Positions 17,233-26,871 of a stretch of DNA of 64,000 nt are shown one piece after another (the first letter of the stretch is position 1; the number at the start of each line of letters is the position of its first letter). Source of the stretch: Glaciecola flavus (GTDB lineage: Bacteria; Pseudomonadota; Gammaproteobacteria; Enterobacterales; Alteromonadaceae); the NCBI RefSeq assembly GCF_042646125.1, contig NZ_JBHRSW010000018.1:62001-126000 (forward strand). Reading direction: 5' to 3'. The notes beneath the pieces are model-generated. The model was not told the origin of the DNA and searched no databases. It worked only from the letters and a program-made list of their open reading frames with translations. The position numbers and the translations under genes were made by a program.

Positions 17233-17769
17233 TTAGCCTTTTTCTACCTGGCTGAACTCTAACTCCACAGGAGTAGATCGTCCAAAAATAAGCACCGATA
17301 CTTTTAAGCGACTTTTTTCGTAGTCCACTTCTTCAACAACACCGTTAAAGTCTGCAAATGGGCCGTCATTTACACGCACCACTTCGCCTGGTTCAAACAG
17401 AGTTTTAGGTTTAGGCTTATCGACAGATTCTTCAAGCCTATTTAAGATTGCATCGGCTTCACGTTTAGAAATTGGCATGGGGCGGTCTGATGTGCCGCCA
17501 ATGAAGCCGAGAACTCTAGGAATACTCTTGACCAAGTGCCAAGATTCTTCGTTCATTTCCATTTCAACCAAAACATAACCGGGGAAAAATTTACGCTCTG
17601 ATTTACGTTTTTGGCCAGCGCGCATTTCAACTACTTCTTCCGTTGGCACAAGTATCTCGCCAAAGTAATCTTCCATGCCGTGCATTTTTATGTATTCTTC
17701 TAGCGTTTTCTTTACTCGAGATTCATACTGAGAAAACGCCTGCACTACGTACCATTTTTTATCTGACAT
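17233..17769 (-). CDS. nusG: Transcription termination/antitermination factor NusG
   Basis: NusG binds the RNA polymerase clamp, suppresses pausing and links polymerase to Rho or to ribosomal S10. I start at the ATG at 17769 (178 residues, MSDKKWYVVQAFSQYE), matching the family start; an upstream in-frame extension overlaps secE and is not supported. The NGN domain covers about 1-115 (SERKFFPGYVLVEM, FIGGTSDRP) and the KOW domain about 125-178 (RVNDGPFADFNGVVEEVDYEKSRLKV region). It starts 5 bases after secE. Confidence 0.98.
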   Translation of the reverse strand: MSDKKWYVVQAFSQYESRVKKTLEEYIKMHGMEDYFGEILVPTEEVVEMRAGQKRKSERKFFPGYVLVEMEMNEESWHLVKSIPRVLGFIGGTSDRPMPISKREADAILNRLEESVDKPKPKTLFEPGEVVRVNDGPFADFNGVVEEVDYEKSRLKVSVLIFGRSTPVELEFSQVEKG

Positions 17770-17774
17770 AAGTC

Positions 17775-18152
17775 TTAGGCTCCGATACCAGTGATAAGTC
17801 CGACAGCCCAAACGATAAGCATATCGATAAAGTAAAGCAGCACACCTACTAGCGCAGTAGCTGCAAGAATGATAAGAGTTAATCTCACCACTTCTTGGCG
17901 CTCAGGCCACACAACTTTACGCACTTCAATTCTTGCGTCTTTGGCAAAGGCAAAAAATGCTGAACCCTTGGTAGTTGTAGCAGCAACAGCTAGGGAAGCA
18001 GCGATTACTACTACAGCGGCAAGTGCTCGGTATAACGGGGAAATTTCACCATATGCACTGTTAAAATATACAAGTCCGCCGACTAGCGCGACAACTACTA
18101 ACCATTTTATTGTGTCCAACGGATTGGACTGACTTTCTGCCTTATCACTCAT
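17775..18152 (-). CDS. secE: Preprotein translocase subunit SecE
   Basis: SecE is the clamp subunit that holds SecY together in the Sec translocon of the inner membrane. The 125 residues fit the three-helix gammaproteobacterial form: hydrophobic segments at about 16-32, 38-57 and 96-120. The conserved cytoplasmic hinge FAKDARIEVRKVVWPERQEV precedes the last helix. AGGTAA precedes the ATG. It lies between tRNA-Trp and nusG and is probably co-transcribed with both. Confidence 0.97.
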   Translation of the reverse strand: MSDKAESQSNPLDTIKWLVVVALVGGLVYFNSAYGEISPLYRALAAVVVIAASLAVAATTTKGSAFFAFAKDARIEVRKVVWPERQEVVRLTLIILAATALVGVLLYFIDMLIVWAVGLITGIGA

Positions 18153-18223
18153 TCGTGTTACCTTTGCAGCGTAAGGCTTTATGCACTACGCCTACATTCC
18201 ATATTGACCAACAGTATATCAGT

Positions 18224-18300
18224 TGGCAGGGGTGGAGGGACTCGAACCCCCAACCATCGGTTTTGGAGACCGCTGTTCTACCAATTCGAACTACACCCCT
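18224..18300 (-). tRNA. tRNA-Trp (anticodon CCA)
   Basis: A 77-base cloverleaf on the minus strand with the acceptor stem AGGGGTG/CACCCCT, anticodon loop CTCCAAA, T-loop GGTTCGAGTCC and an encoded 3' CCA. It precedes secE in one transcription unit, an arrangement common in gammaproteobacteria. A tufB gene, often found next to it, is absent here. Confidence 0.97.
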
Positions 18301-18387
18301 AAAATACTGATACAAATCTTATAGTTACACCACCCTTGTGAGTTTGTCGATTTTGGGGAACGTCAGTATCATAAGGGAGGGACGCGT

Positions 18388-18415
18388 ATTATACTTAAGA
18401 AAATGCGGGATACAA
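18388..18415 (-). promoter_or_regulatory. Promoter of tRNA-Trp-secE-nusG
   Basis: On the minus strand, TTGTAT and a consensus TATAAT are separated by 16 bases, about 90 bases upstream of the tRNA. A GC-rich stretch (GCGTCCCTCCC) follows the -10 box, as in the discriminators of stringently controlled stable-RNA promoters; that control is inferred. Confidence 0.65.
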
Positions 18416-18508
18416 GCTTTTAATGCTTTGATTCAAGTTTTAAGCGCTGGTTAAAATCCGCGTTTTCAGCGACAATTTACAACTAAAAAATACAAGACAG
18501 GAAACTCT

Positions 18509-19183
18509 ATGCAAGCGCATAAAAGTAAAGCTCTAGATGATTACATAGAATATCCACAGGCCACTATGGCCCAGCGTGCAGATGACTGGTACGAGCAAAT
18601 AAAACGTCGGCACAGTATTCGCCAATTTAGTTCCAGGAGTGTTCCACAACACATTATCGAAACGTGTATAAAAGCAGCAGGCACCGCGCCCAATGGCGCC
18701 AATCATCAACCATGGCATTTTGTCGCAATCAGTTCACAAAATGTTAAACGCGAAGTACGTGAACAGGCTGAAGCGCATGAACGGCGCTTTTATGAAGGTT
18801 CTGCTAGCGAAGAATGGTTAACTGCGCTCAAACCACTAGGTACGGACGCTGAAAAACCTTATTTGGAAACTGCGCCTTGGTTGATTGCCATTTTCAGTCA
18901 AAAAAATACTCAGCAGGACAGTGGAAAAAAGAAGCAAAACTATTACGTGCATGAATCCGTTGGGATAGCCACCGGCTTTTTAATTGCAGCTTTGCACAAC
19001 GCAGGACTGGCCACGCTAACACATACGCCAAAACCAATGAGTTTTTTATCAAAAATATGCCAACGCCCTGATGACGAACGACCATACATGTTGCTCGTTG
19101 CTGGTTATCCTTCGGAAGACGCAACGGTTCCTTATCACGCTTTGAAGAAAAAGAGCTTAGATGAAATCGCTACGTTTATGTAA
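18509..19183 (+). CDS. Iodotyrosine deiodinase-like flavoprotein
   Basis: A 224-residue nitroreductase-fold FMN protein that aligns nearly without gaps to animal iodotyrosine deiodinase, from about residue 28 to the end. FMN-binding RRHSIRQF is at 33-40 and the AGTAPNGANHQPW segment at 57-69. The three residues that in the animal enzyme clamp the zwitterion of the halotyrosine are all present: E91, Y95 and K116 at the correct spacing. So is the threonine near the flavin (T173 in THTP). The known reaction is reductive removal of iodide, bromide or chloride from halotyrosine. AGGAA precedes the ATG. A tryptophan halogenase follows 224 bases downstream. A plain nitroreductase is the alternative, but the triad argues against it. 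Confidence 0.85.
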   Translation: MQAHKSKALDDYIEYPQATMAQRADDWYEQIKRRHSIRQFSSRSVPQHIIETCIKAAGTAPNGANHQPWHFVAISSQNVKREVREQAEAHERRFYEGSASEEWLTALKPLGTDAEKPYLETAPWLIAIFSQKNTQQDSGKKKQNYYVHESVGIATGFLIAALHNAGLATLTHTPKPMSFLSKICQRPDDERPYMLLVAGYPSEDATVPYHALKKKSLDEIATFM

Positions 19184-19407
19184 TCCAAATCAAAGGCACA
19201 TTACATTAATTGGCGGCATCACAAACTATTTACTACCTCCACGTAGTTCGAACTTCATTAGTTGAATATCAGGCTGAGATTAAAAGCAATTTTGTAAAAA
19301 GTGAAAAGCTTCCCTTACACAAATTAGCAACAAAAACACAAGTCACGTTGTAAGGAACACAGCGCATTGGTATCATTTTCCAATTAAAAGCAGTTTAGCA
19401 AATCGCA

Positions 19408-20877
19408 ATGAATACTAAAGTAAACCAAGTCGTAATTTTGGGTGGCGGTACCGCCGGTTGGATGGCAGCCGCCTTGCTATCAAAAGCCTTCTCTAAAACC
19501 AATATCACTTTAGTAGAATCTGATCAAATTGGGACGATAGGCGTGGGTGAGGCGACGATCCCAAGCATTCATTTTTTTAACGACATGCTAGGTATGCGTT
19601 CCACAGAGTTTGCTAAAGCGACCTCAGGCACCTTCAAACTTGGCATCCAGTTCGAAAACTGGAAGGCACAAGGCGAGCAATATTTTCACGGCTTTGGCAG
19701 CACGGGTTTGGGGATGTGGGCAGCGGGTTTTCACGAATATTGGCAACGAGGCGTAGAGCTAGGCATCAGCAAACCATTTGGTGCGTATAATGCAGAGGGC
19801 GTGGCTGCCAAGCAGAACAAATTTGCACATGAACAAAATGGTTTAAATTTCGCCTACCATATAGACGCAAGCCTTTACGCTAAGTTTCTTAAACAAGTGG
19901 CAGAAAATAACGGCGTCAAACGTGTTGAGGGGAGAGTAGCCCAAGTCAATACAGACCCTCAAAGCGGAAATATTAGCGCGCTCGCATTACAAAATGGTCA
20001 AGTAATAGCTGGCGACTTTTTTATTGACTGCTCAGGGTTTAAAGGATTATTGATAAACGAAACCCTCAATACTACTTTTGTTGATTGGTCTCATTGGCTT
20101 CCAATGGATCGAGCCATCCCAGTACAAACAAGACTACAAGGTGATCCGCCGCCCTACACCCGCTCTATCGCAAATCACGCTGGCTGGCAGTGGAGGATAC
20201 CTTTACAACACAGAATGGGCAATGGCATCGTATACAGTAGCCAGTATATGTCTGATGACGAAGCATCCAAGCTTTTACTCGACACTATCGAAGGTGAAAA
20301 ACTGACTGAGCCTCGTTTGATAAAGTTTGTTACCGGACATCGTGAAAAACTGTGGAATAAAAACTGTGTCGCCATAGGCTTGGCCGGCGGATTTATCGAA
20401 CCCTTGGAATCCACGGCTATTCATATAATCCAACAAGGGATAATGCAGCTGATCAAGTACTTCCCCACATACGGTATAAATGACTTAGAGGTCAATCAGT
20501 ACAACAACTATATGGTGAAGGATTACAATGAAATAAAGGACTTTATTATTCTTCATTACTGTCAAACCGAACGCGATGACTCGCCGTTTTGGAGGTTTTG
20601 TAAGAATATGGATATTCCTGAGAGTCTAAAAACTCGCCTTGATTTATTCAAAAAGACAGGCCGTTTTGTACAAGGAAAAGACGAAGTTTTTTCCGATTCT
20701 TGGCTACAGGTCATGATAGGTCAAGGTTTGATCCCAGAAAAACACCACCCAATTGTCGATGAAATCTCTGAGCATGAGTTGCAAAACCTACTCGATAGAA
20801 TAGAGAACGAAAACAAGCAAAAAATTGATAAACTTCCTTCTCACAAGGCATTTTTAGATAAATATTGCAGAGCCTAG
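19408..20877 (+). CDS. Flavin-dependent tryptophan halogenase family protein
   Basis: A FADH2-dependent halogenase-family enzyme of 489 residues. The N-terminal dinucleotide-binding motif GGGTAGWMAA is at 12-21. The catalytic lysine that would carry the chloramine is K76 in GTFKLGI. The halogenase-defining WxWxIP motif is at 259-264 (WQWRIP), and the active-site glutamate is E333 in PLEST. All are needed to make and use hypohalous acid. Relatives encoded beside SapC and TonB receptors are widespread in marine bacteria, but their substrates are mostly unknown, so free tryptophan should not be assumed. Its TAG stop lies inside a CTAGGGTCTGTTG motif identical to the end of the MITE-like elements. 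Confidence 0.9.
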   Translation: MNTKVNQVVILGGGTAGWMAAALLSKAFSKTNITLVESDQIGTIGVGEATIPSIHFFNDMLGMRSTEFAKATSGTFKLGIQFENWKAQGEQYFHGFGSTGLGMWAAGFHEYWQRGVELGISKPFGAYNAEGVAAKQNKFAHEQNGLNFAYHIDASLYAKFLKQVAENNGVKRVEGRVAQVNTDPQSGNISALALQNGQVIAGDFFIDCSGFKGLLINETLNTTFVDWSHWLPMDRAIPVQTRLQGDPPPYTRSIANHAGWQWRIPLQHRMGNGIVYSSQYMSDDEASKLLLDTIEGEKLTEPRLIKFVTGHREKLWNKNCVAIGLAGGFIEPLESTAIHIIQQGIMQLIKYFPTYGINDLEVNQYNNYMVKDYNEIKDFIILHYCQTERDDSPFWRFCKNMDIPESLKTRLDLFKKTGRFVQGKDEVFSDSWLQVMIGQGLIPEKHHPIVDEISEHELQNLLDRIENENKQKIDKLPSHKAFLDKYCRA

Positions 20878-20889
20878 GGTCTGTTGGCC
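20875..20889 (+). repeat. Solo end of the MITE-like family at the halogenase stop
   Basis: CTAGGGTCTGTTGGCC repeats the first 13 bases of the elements at 16963 and 60366. No matching second arm follows, so this is a remnant or an unoccupied/decayed site. It supplies the TAG stop of the halogenase gene. Confidence 0.5.
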
Positions 20890-20939
20890 GGATGTGATGG
20901 TTAGTTAAAAACTTACACATCATTATTGTTTTTAGAGGC

Positions 20940-20979
20940 AAAAAAAAGCCCTGATACCATCGGTATCAGGTTTTTTTTG
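20940..20979. terminator. Bidirectional terminator
   Basis: A 9-bp stem (CCTGATACC with GGTATCAGG) is flanked by seven A on the left and eight T on the right. It can therefore serve both the halogenase gene (plus) and the lipoprotein gene (minus), which converge here. Confidence 0.9.
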
Positions 20980-20988
20980 TATGATAGT

Positions 20989-23115
20989 TTATTCTGGGAT
21001 GAATACTAAACGCACGTTATCAATGTGATAGATTGAATCAACACCGTTGAACGTGAGGTTTACAGTAACCGTTTCAGAAGACCAATCAATATCTGAAGTA
21101 TCGAACTTCTCTGAGAAGAAGATTTCAGATGTCGTGGTAGCACTCGCGACAGCTGTACCGAAAGTACCAGAACCTATAGCAGAGGTACCATTTGATAGGC
21201 TAGCAGAAAACGTCTCGTTGTCAGCGCCCTCTTCTTTGTTAGTAAGATTTACATCTGCAGACAATAAGTATCTTCCGCCTTCTATAATTGCTCCAGCATC
21301 AATAGGTAAGCTAACGGTCACAGATTCAGAACCGGTAGTGTTAACTTCCAAAACCATCGAGTCACCAGATTCAACCACTGCGACCGTTCCGCCAACATTT
21401 GTTACACTGCTGAGTGGATCTTCGCCATCAAACAAGCCAACATCGTTGGTCAGGATGTCATGCGCAGCTAAATCAATAAAGCCGTATTCTACAAAGTGGA
21501 AGTCATCAACAAAGTGAATATCAAAACCTTGGAAGAATTTAGCCAAGTTGAAGCTCAAAGACAAGCCAACGTTAACCGCATGTGAACCACCTTCGAAAGT
21601 AGACAAAAGGAATACGTGTTCTAGTGGTGTGTTGATAGTTGTGTTGTCAAAATAACGAGCACCCGCCCAAAAGGTGTCAGCACCAGGGGTATTCCAGAAG
21701 GAAATCCATGGGTTACCACTTACTTCAGCCGTGTTCTTGAGTGCCATAGAAAACGCATATTTTTTGTTGGCTTCAAGTACGTCGATTACTGGACCACCAT
21801 TTAGTTCACAGTTTGCGCCTTCAATTTTAAGACCATAGTCACCGAAAATGGCAGCCTCATTTGTCACTTCGATCAAATTACAACCCGAAGAAAAGAATCC
21901 AAACTCATTGAAGCCAGCTAAATTTCCACCTGTGACCAATGGTCCACGAATACTTGGGTCTTCAAATGTAGGATCCGTTAATGCTGTTGCCATCAAGTTG
22001 GTTTGTACACCGTTGATTCTAATGGTTAATTCTGCTGTACCATCAGCGCGGTTACCGTTTGAATCTTCAACATTGTAAGAAATCACTTTCTCAACGAAAG
22101 AACCAGCAGGCACTGCGTTGAAAAATGCATGAGGATTAAACTCAAGGATGTTGCCGTCCAAATTTAAACCGTATGGAAGGTCGCCCCCATCAGCCATAAC
22201 ATCAAGGATAACGATGTCATCGCCTTCGCGCTCTTGAATTTCGTCTGACAAATCGATTGTCATTACAGCGTCTGTTTCGTCAACTTCCAAAGACTTGAAG
22301 TAGTTTAGAACCAAAGGAGCACCAGGCACATCTTGAACACCAAGCACGTTGACAGTCAAGTTGCGTTCAATGTCAAACCTGTGATCACTGACCGTGTAGG
22401 TGTAATTGAAAGTGACGCGTTGACCATCTGGTATTTGGCTCTCAACAGCTGCGATATCAACGTCAATGTTAGTACCGTTGATGCTAATAGGAAGTTCAAA
22501 TGGATTATCAGTTGAAGCGACTAAGTTGCTTATTGTTAATGGCTCACCATCAGCGTCACTTACGTTAAGCAAACCATCAATAGAAGACGCTCCTGCGTCT
22601 CTAGTAAAGTTACCAACTAAATCGTTAGCTATTTCAGGCGCAAAATCCTCACCAACTATTGTGATAGTTGCAGTACGAGGCGTCAAATTTGCTCCGTCAG
22701 AGATATTAAAATTAACCACGACGGTATGTGTTTCATCAGTGTCGAGGTTTGGCGCAATATCTAGTGGTCTAACGCCTAATTTATTGCCTCTTAACTCGAT
22801 GCCAGCAGTTTGAATCTCATCCGCACGAGGACCAGATGTCGTAATCGTTACATCAGTCACGGTTAAGAAATTACCATCAGCGTCAGTAGCGTTGCCTTCA
22901 CCAGATAAACGTCCCTCTGGTGTACCCAATAACTCTACAAAAGTAATCGTGTCTTTTTCTTGGAATTCCATAGCGATATCACCGCCGTGAACCGGTGGGC
23001 TATCATTTTGTACCGGTGCTGGAGTGAAATCATCGGCTGTTCCTCCACCACAACCTGCTAACGCGAGAAGTGTTGAAGTCGCTAGTACAGCGCTGGATTT
23101 TTTAAATGTTTTCAT
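20989..23115 (-). CDS. Surface lipoprotein with cadherin-like and carbohydrate-binding-like domains
   Basis: A 708-residue predicted lipoprotein with lipobox LALAGC (Cys22) followed by a Gly-rich linker. Residues about 45-365 resemble three tandem cadherin/VCBS-type beta-sandwich repeats, with recurring DADG, ATITIVGEDFAPEIAND and VSDHRFD segments. Residues about 375-540 and 560-708 look like two CenC/CBM-type jelly-roll modules (aromatic-rich WISFWNTPGADTFWAG; end YHIDNVRLVF). No catalytic motif was recognised. It lies 87 bases downstream of the TonB receptor gene on the same strand, so it may be the surface glycan-binding partner of that receptor, analogous to SusD-type proteins but unrelated in sequence. 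Confidence 0.75.
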   Translation of the reverse strand: MKTFKKSSAVLATSTLLALAGCGGGTADDFTPAPVQNDSPPVHGGDIAMEFQEKDTITFVELLGTPEGRLSGEGNATDADGNFLTVTDVTITTSGPRADEIQTAGIELRGNKLGVRPLDIAPNLDTDETHTVVVNFNISDGANLTPRTATITIVGEDFAPEIANDLVGNFTRDAGASSIDGLLNVSDADGEPLTISNLVASTDNPFELPISINGTNIDVDIAAVESQIPDGQRVTFNYTYTVSDHRFDIERNLTVNVLGVQDVPGAPLVLNYFKSLEVDETDAVMTIDLSDEIQEREGDDIVILDVMADGGDLPYGLNLDGNILEFNPHAFFNAVPAGSFVEKVISYNVEDSNGNRADGTAELTIRINGVQTNLMATALTDPTFEDPSIRGPLVTGGNLAGFNEFGFFSSGCNLIEVTNEAAIFGDYGLKIEGANCELNGGPVIDVLEANKKYAFSMALKNTAEVSGNPWISFWNTPGADTFWAGARYFDNTTINTPLEHVFLLSTFEGGSHAVNVGLSLSFNLAKFFQGFDIHFVDDFHFVEYGFIDLAAHDILTNDVGLFDGEDPLSSVTNVGGTVAVVESGDSMVLEVNTTGSESVTVSLPIDAGAIIEGGRYLLSADVNLTNKEEGADNETFSASLSNGTSAIGSGTFGTAVASATTTSEIFFSEKFDTSDIDWSSETVTVNLTFNGVDSIYHIDNVRLVFIPE

Positions 23116-23202
23116 AACTTTTTACCAATATTCTGTTTTCATCGTATGCGGTATTTTTGGGTTGTCAAAAATACCGCATCACCAATTGACTAATAACTAC
23201 AA

Positions 23203-26200
23203 TTAAAATTTCACGCGAAGACCTAAACGGTACGTCGTCCCAATTTTATATTTTTGGTAAGTACGGTGGGTCGGTGCTTCACCCTCTAGCGGATTACCTT
23301 CTTCAAGGTTGACAAAATCAAACCCTGCTGCGTTGTCTGAAGGCACACGCACTACGTCAAGTGTGCGGCTCGTAAAGTAAATACGATGCGCGACATCTGT
23401 TAAATTAATTGCTTGGAAAGTCAGTGAAATATTCTCGTTAACTTGATAAGAAGCTGACAAGTCTAAAGTATCTCTGCCTTCATTCCAGATAGAACCTTGG
23501 TTCCAGTTACGTCCACTTTGTCCGTTTGTCCAATCTGTACCGACCAATGAGTCAGATGTACCTCGTAAACTCAAACGTACTTGGTGACCATTTTGTTCCC
23601 AAAACGTTGTTAAGTTATAGCTATGCTCCGGTGTTTCTGCTACGGGGTAAGAAGGCAAACGCAGTTCTGGGTTTATCGTCGAGAATCCAGAATCGTATTC
23701 ACTGTCTTGGAAGGTATAGTTCGCAGATACCCCGAATCCACCTGTCCATGCTGGCCAATCAAACATTTCGGGTAAGAAATCATAGGTATGTACGTAACCG
23801 AGTTCTAAACCTTGAATCTTAGCATTTAGCGAGTTAACCACGCGTGTAACGGTAAAGTCAGCACAATTATCAGCTGGGTCTCCAGTGAATGTTGTCGGAT
23901 CTGAAGCTTGATAACCAAATTCGGTCGTTGCACGAATTGGGTGACAGTTTGCAAGATTACCACTATCAAGCAAGATGAGATCATCACCATTTTCAGGTGC
24001 GTTGGCTGGATCTCTTACACTGTTGATGAATGAAGTGTTAGTTTCTCTGTCAGTAAAGTTAGACATGTCTTTTTTGAACAATGCTAAACTCAGCAAACCA
24101 GTGTCGCTAAAGTACCATTCTAAAGATAAATCTAAGTTGTTTGATTCTAACGGCTCTAACTGCGTGTTAAATACAGAAACATTACCAACATTTAAGTTGC
24201 CACTACCCCAATAGCTACCTTCGTTGACGAGGTAACCTGGACGCAGTAAATCAATCTCAGGGCGTGTCATAGTTTTAGATATAGCAAAACGGCCTACGAA
24301 CTCTTCAGAGAAGGCATAGTTTAAATTTAAACTAGGCAGTACATTTTCATAGGAGTGCGTTTTAAATGCAGGAATCGAGGCGACTTCTCTGTTTTCAAAT
24401 GTACCCCAAGTATAGTTTGTATTATTCCCGTCTGTTGAACCATTCCACTCAGGTAGGTTATCCCAACCATATGTGCGGCTCGTCGCTACGTCAGCATATC
24501 TCCACAACGAACTCCAAAGTAAGTTGAAGTCATTGAGATTGGGCTGATCTTGAATATCACCCGCTCTAAAAGCGGCTAGGGCGTCTGCATAATCTGCTAC
24601 TGCTGGATCATGACATGGACCAACATCTGGAATTCTTACCCATGTTGCTGGATCGGGACCCGCACTGGTATCCCAACCTAAACCATCAACACGCTGATAC
24701 TTTTGATCATAGCGAGTAATGCCGTCATCCCCAGGATTTATAGCTGGACACTCTGCAAGCGAGCGGTCTGCTAGCTGAGCAAGCGTATGTCTATCAAATT
24801 CACGTTGTAAATCTGAACCACCTTGTTCAAAGTACCGTGCACCAGAGAAACCTTGTGCTTCGATTTCTGTTTCAACATAACGAACACCCAAGTCACCGGT
24901 TAGCTTACCGTCAAGAAATTCAAAGTTAACTTTGAAATAAAGCGCTTGAGTATCGATATCGGTTTCGCGAGATGCTGTATTATCAACATTGCGAACGACA
25001 TCACCGTCACCTAGCACCAATTCTTTTGCTAGCTTGACATCAATAGGCGTCCAACCAACGGTAGCACCTTCTCTTGGGAAACCGAGTGATGCCATGAAAT
25101 CATCATAAGGAATTGGGTCGCCTGCGATGATGTCGCCACGGATACTGCTAAGTGAGCCCCCCAATTCAACGATGGTTTCACCTGTTACAGGGTCAGTAAT
25201 AACTTCTGAAGCCTGTAAGGATTGGAAGCTGAAATTCTGGTTATCAACAAGCTTGTTACGTGATGTTGCTTTCGCACCGAATTCAACTTTTGTTACACCA
25301 TAAAAATCATCAACAAACCAATCGAAGTCAACTTGTGCGTTAGTGATAGAGTCTTCTACATCACGCTGACTTTCACTAATAAAGCCAAGGTGGAAAGATG
25401 AAATATCTTGTGGGTTAAAACCAGTAAAGGCGACATTATCACTTGCGCCTGATACCCTAGAGCCATTTTCATCAGTAAACGCATTTAAGTTTTCACCTAA
25501 GTCAACAAGGCTGTTGCCGTAAACAGCTCGGCAAACGTCCCCACCGCCAGTACAGTCGACACCTACAGGCTCAATATTTGCGCCAGCATCATATAACAAG
25601 CGGCCTGGTACTTGGACAAAGTTTTCCATTACGGTAAATGCACTGGGTAAACTTTCTGATTTACTGAACGAGTGTCCAACCTGAGCCTCAACCACTAGGG
25701 ACGACGATAGTTCTGTTTTAAAGTTTAAAGTCGAACTAAAGTTTTCATTATCTTGACCACCGTCACTACGCACTAAGTTACCGTTACCATAACGATTGAT
25801 ACGCTTAGTCATATCATAAGTTCTGGTATCAACTTGAATCCAATCTATGGGGTCACTGAATGGATTTGGCGCACGAGAAAAGTTTGTCGGTTGAACCCCT
25901 TCAACAAAGTTAGGGATATTAGCAAAACTCTTCGCCTGAACAGCATCAAAGGTTCTTACTAGCTCTTGCTTGCTATAAGTTACGTCAAGCATTAACTCAC
26001 TAACATCATTTGGTAAAAACTGAATACCGAGTGAGCCACCATATCGGTTACTTTCGTTTTGGTGTAATTCATAGCTCGCTACAGAAGGTTCAATAACCTT
26101 AACGCCAGAGAGCACATTACCATTTTGATCAACGGCCTGATCATAAACTTGCGAAGCAACAAAGTTACTGGCGTTATACTGGTCTTTTCTGTAGGCATTT

Positions 26201-26871
26201 GACTCGTCGTATACAGTAAGTGCCACACCTAGGGTTTCATCAAGAAACTTTTCTGACAAAGAGAATTGAATCTTATGATTCTCTTTTTCAGAGAAGTCAT
26301 TATATCTACCTTGCAAAGTAAAAGAGCGAATATTTTCTACTTGGTCAAGGGGACGAACTGTTACTAGGTTAACCGATGCACCCAGAGAACCTTCGTCATG
26401 ATCAGCACTTGGCGTTTTTACCACTTCTAGTTTTGAGAGAATATCAGCAGAGAAAGAACTTAAATCTACTGCCTGAGAAAAATCGGTTGACGTTAATGAC
26501 TGACCATTAAGCGTAATGTTGTTTTGGTTTGCATCAGCACCACGAACAGTAATCTGCGTACCTTCACCATCTTGGCTTACAACGGTAACCCCAGTTACTC
26601 GTCCCAAAGCATCTGCAATGTTTTGGTCCGTTGTCTTACCGATATCTTCGGAGTTGATCGTATCGATGACACCTGATGCAAAACGTTTGTCGTTTATTGA
26701 CTTTTTGAGACTTGCTTTTAGTCCCTTGACCTGAATTACTTCGACGCTTTCATCAGCCGTCGCCGCTTCATTAGTAGAAGCTTCCTCTTGACCCAAAGCA
26801 CTAAAGCTTAGTGCTGAAAGTACAGCTAAACATACGCCATTTAAATGAAACCGTTGATTCTTGACGGACAT
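23203..26871 (-). CDS. TonB-dependent receptor, TonB-Xanth-Caul type
   Basis: A 1222-residue outer-membrane receptor. The signal peptide is at about 1-27, a linker with VEVIQVKG resembling a TonB box region at about 43-50, the plug domain at about 55-170 (GVIDTINSEDIGK, VRGADANQNNITLNGQSL), and then a 22-strand barrel ending in the terminal Phe of LGLRVKF. Receptors of this subfamily usually import oligosaccharides and sit beside tryptophan-halogenase and SapC genes, as here; the substrate cannot be told. GGGAG precedes the ATG. A short palindrome (AAGTGG/CCACTT) at 26899-26916 lies in the 5' leader. Confidence 0.95.
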   Translation of the reverse strand: MSVKNQRFHLNGVCLAVLSALSFSALGQEEASTNEAATADESVEVIQVKGLKASLKKSINDKRFASGVIDTINSEDIGKTTDQNIADALGRVTGVTVVSQDGEGTQITVRGADANQNNITLNGQSLTSTDFSQAVDLSSFSADILSKLEVVKTPSADHDEGSLGASVNLVTVRPLDQVENIRSFTLQGRYNDFSEKENHKIQFSLSEKFLDETLGVALTVYDESNAYRKDQYNASNFVASQVYDQAVDQNGNVLSGVKVIEPSVASYELHQNESNRYGGSLGIQFLPNDVSELMLDVTYSKQELVRTFDAVQAKSFANIPNFVEGVQPTNFSRAPNPFSDPIDWIQVDTRTYDMTKRINRYGNGNLVRSDGGQDNENFSSTLNFKTELSSSLVVEAQVGHSFSKSESLPSAFTVMENFVQVPGRLLYDAGANIEPVGVDCTGGGDVCRAVYGNSLVDLGENLNAFTDENGSRVSGASDNVAFTGFNPQDISSFHLGFISESQRDVEDSITNAQVDFDWFVDDFYGVTKVEFGAKATSRNKLVDNQNFSFQSLQASEVITDPVTGETIVELGGSLSSIRGDIIAGDPIPYDDFMASLGFPREGATVGWTPIDVKLAKELVLGDGDVVRNVDNTASRETDIDTQALYFKVNFEFLDGKLTGDLGVRYVETEIEAQGFSGARYFEQGGSDLQREFDRHTLAQLADRSLAECPAINPGDDGITRYDQKYQRVDGLGWDTSAGPDPATWVRIPDVGPCHDPAVADYADALAAFRAGDIQDQPNLNDFNLLWSSLWRYADVATSRTYGWDNLPEWNGSTDGNNTNYTWGTFENREVASIPAFKTHSYENVLPSLNLNYAFSEEFVGRFAISKTMTRPEIDLLRPGYLVNEGSYWGSGNLNVGNVSVFNTQLEPLESNNLDLSLEWYFSDTGLLSLALFKKDMSNFTDRETNTSFINSVRDPANAPENGDDLILLDSGNLANCHPIRATTEFGYQASDPTTFTGDPADNCADFTVTRVVNSLNAKIQGLELGYVHTYDFLPEMFDWPAWTGGFGVSANYTFQDSEYDSGFSTINPELRLPSYPVAETPEHSYNLTTFWEQNGHQVRLSLRGTSDSLVGTDWTNGQSGRNWNQGSIWNEGRDTLDLSASYQVNENISLTFQAINLTDVAHRIYFTSRTLDVVRVPSDNAAGFDFVNLEEGNPLEGEAPTHRTYQKYKIGTTYRLGLRVKF

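Noticed and set aside
21047..21517. 156-codon frame antisense to the large lipoprotein gene
   Set aside because: Opposite strand of a coding region with biased codon use; composition is low complexity and unsupported.
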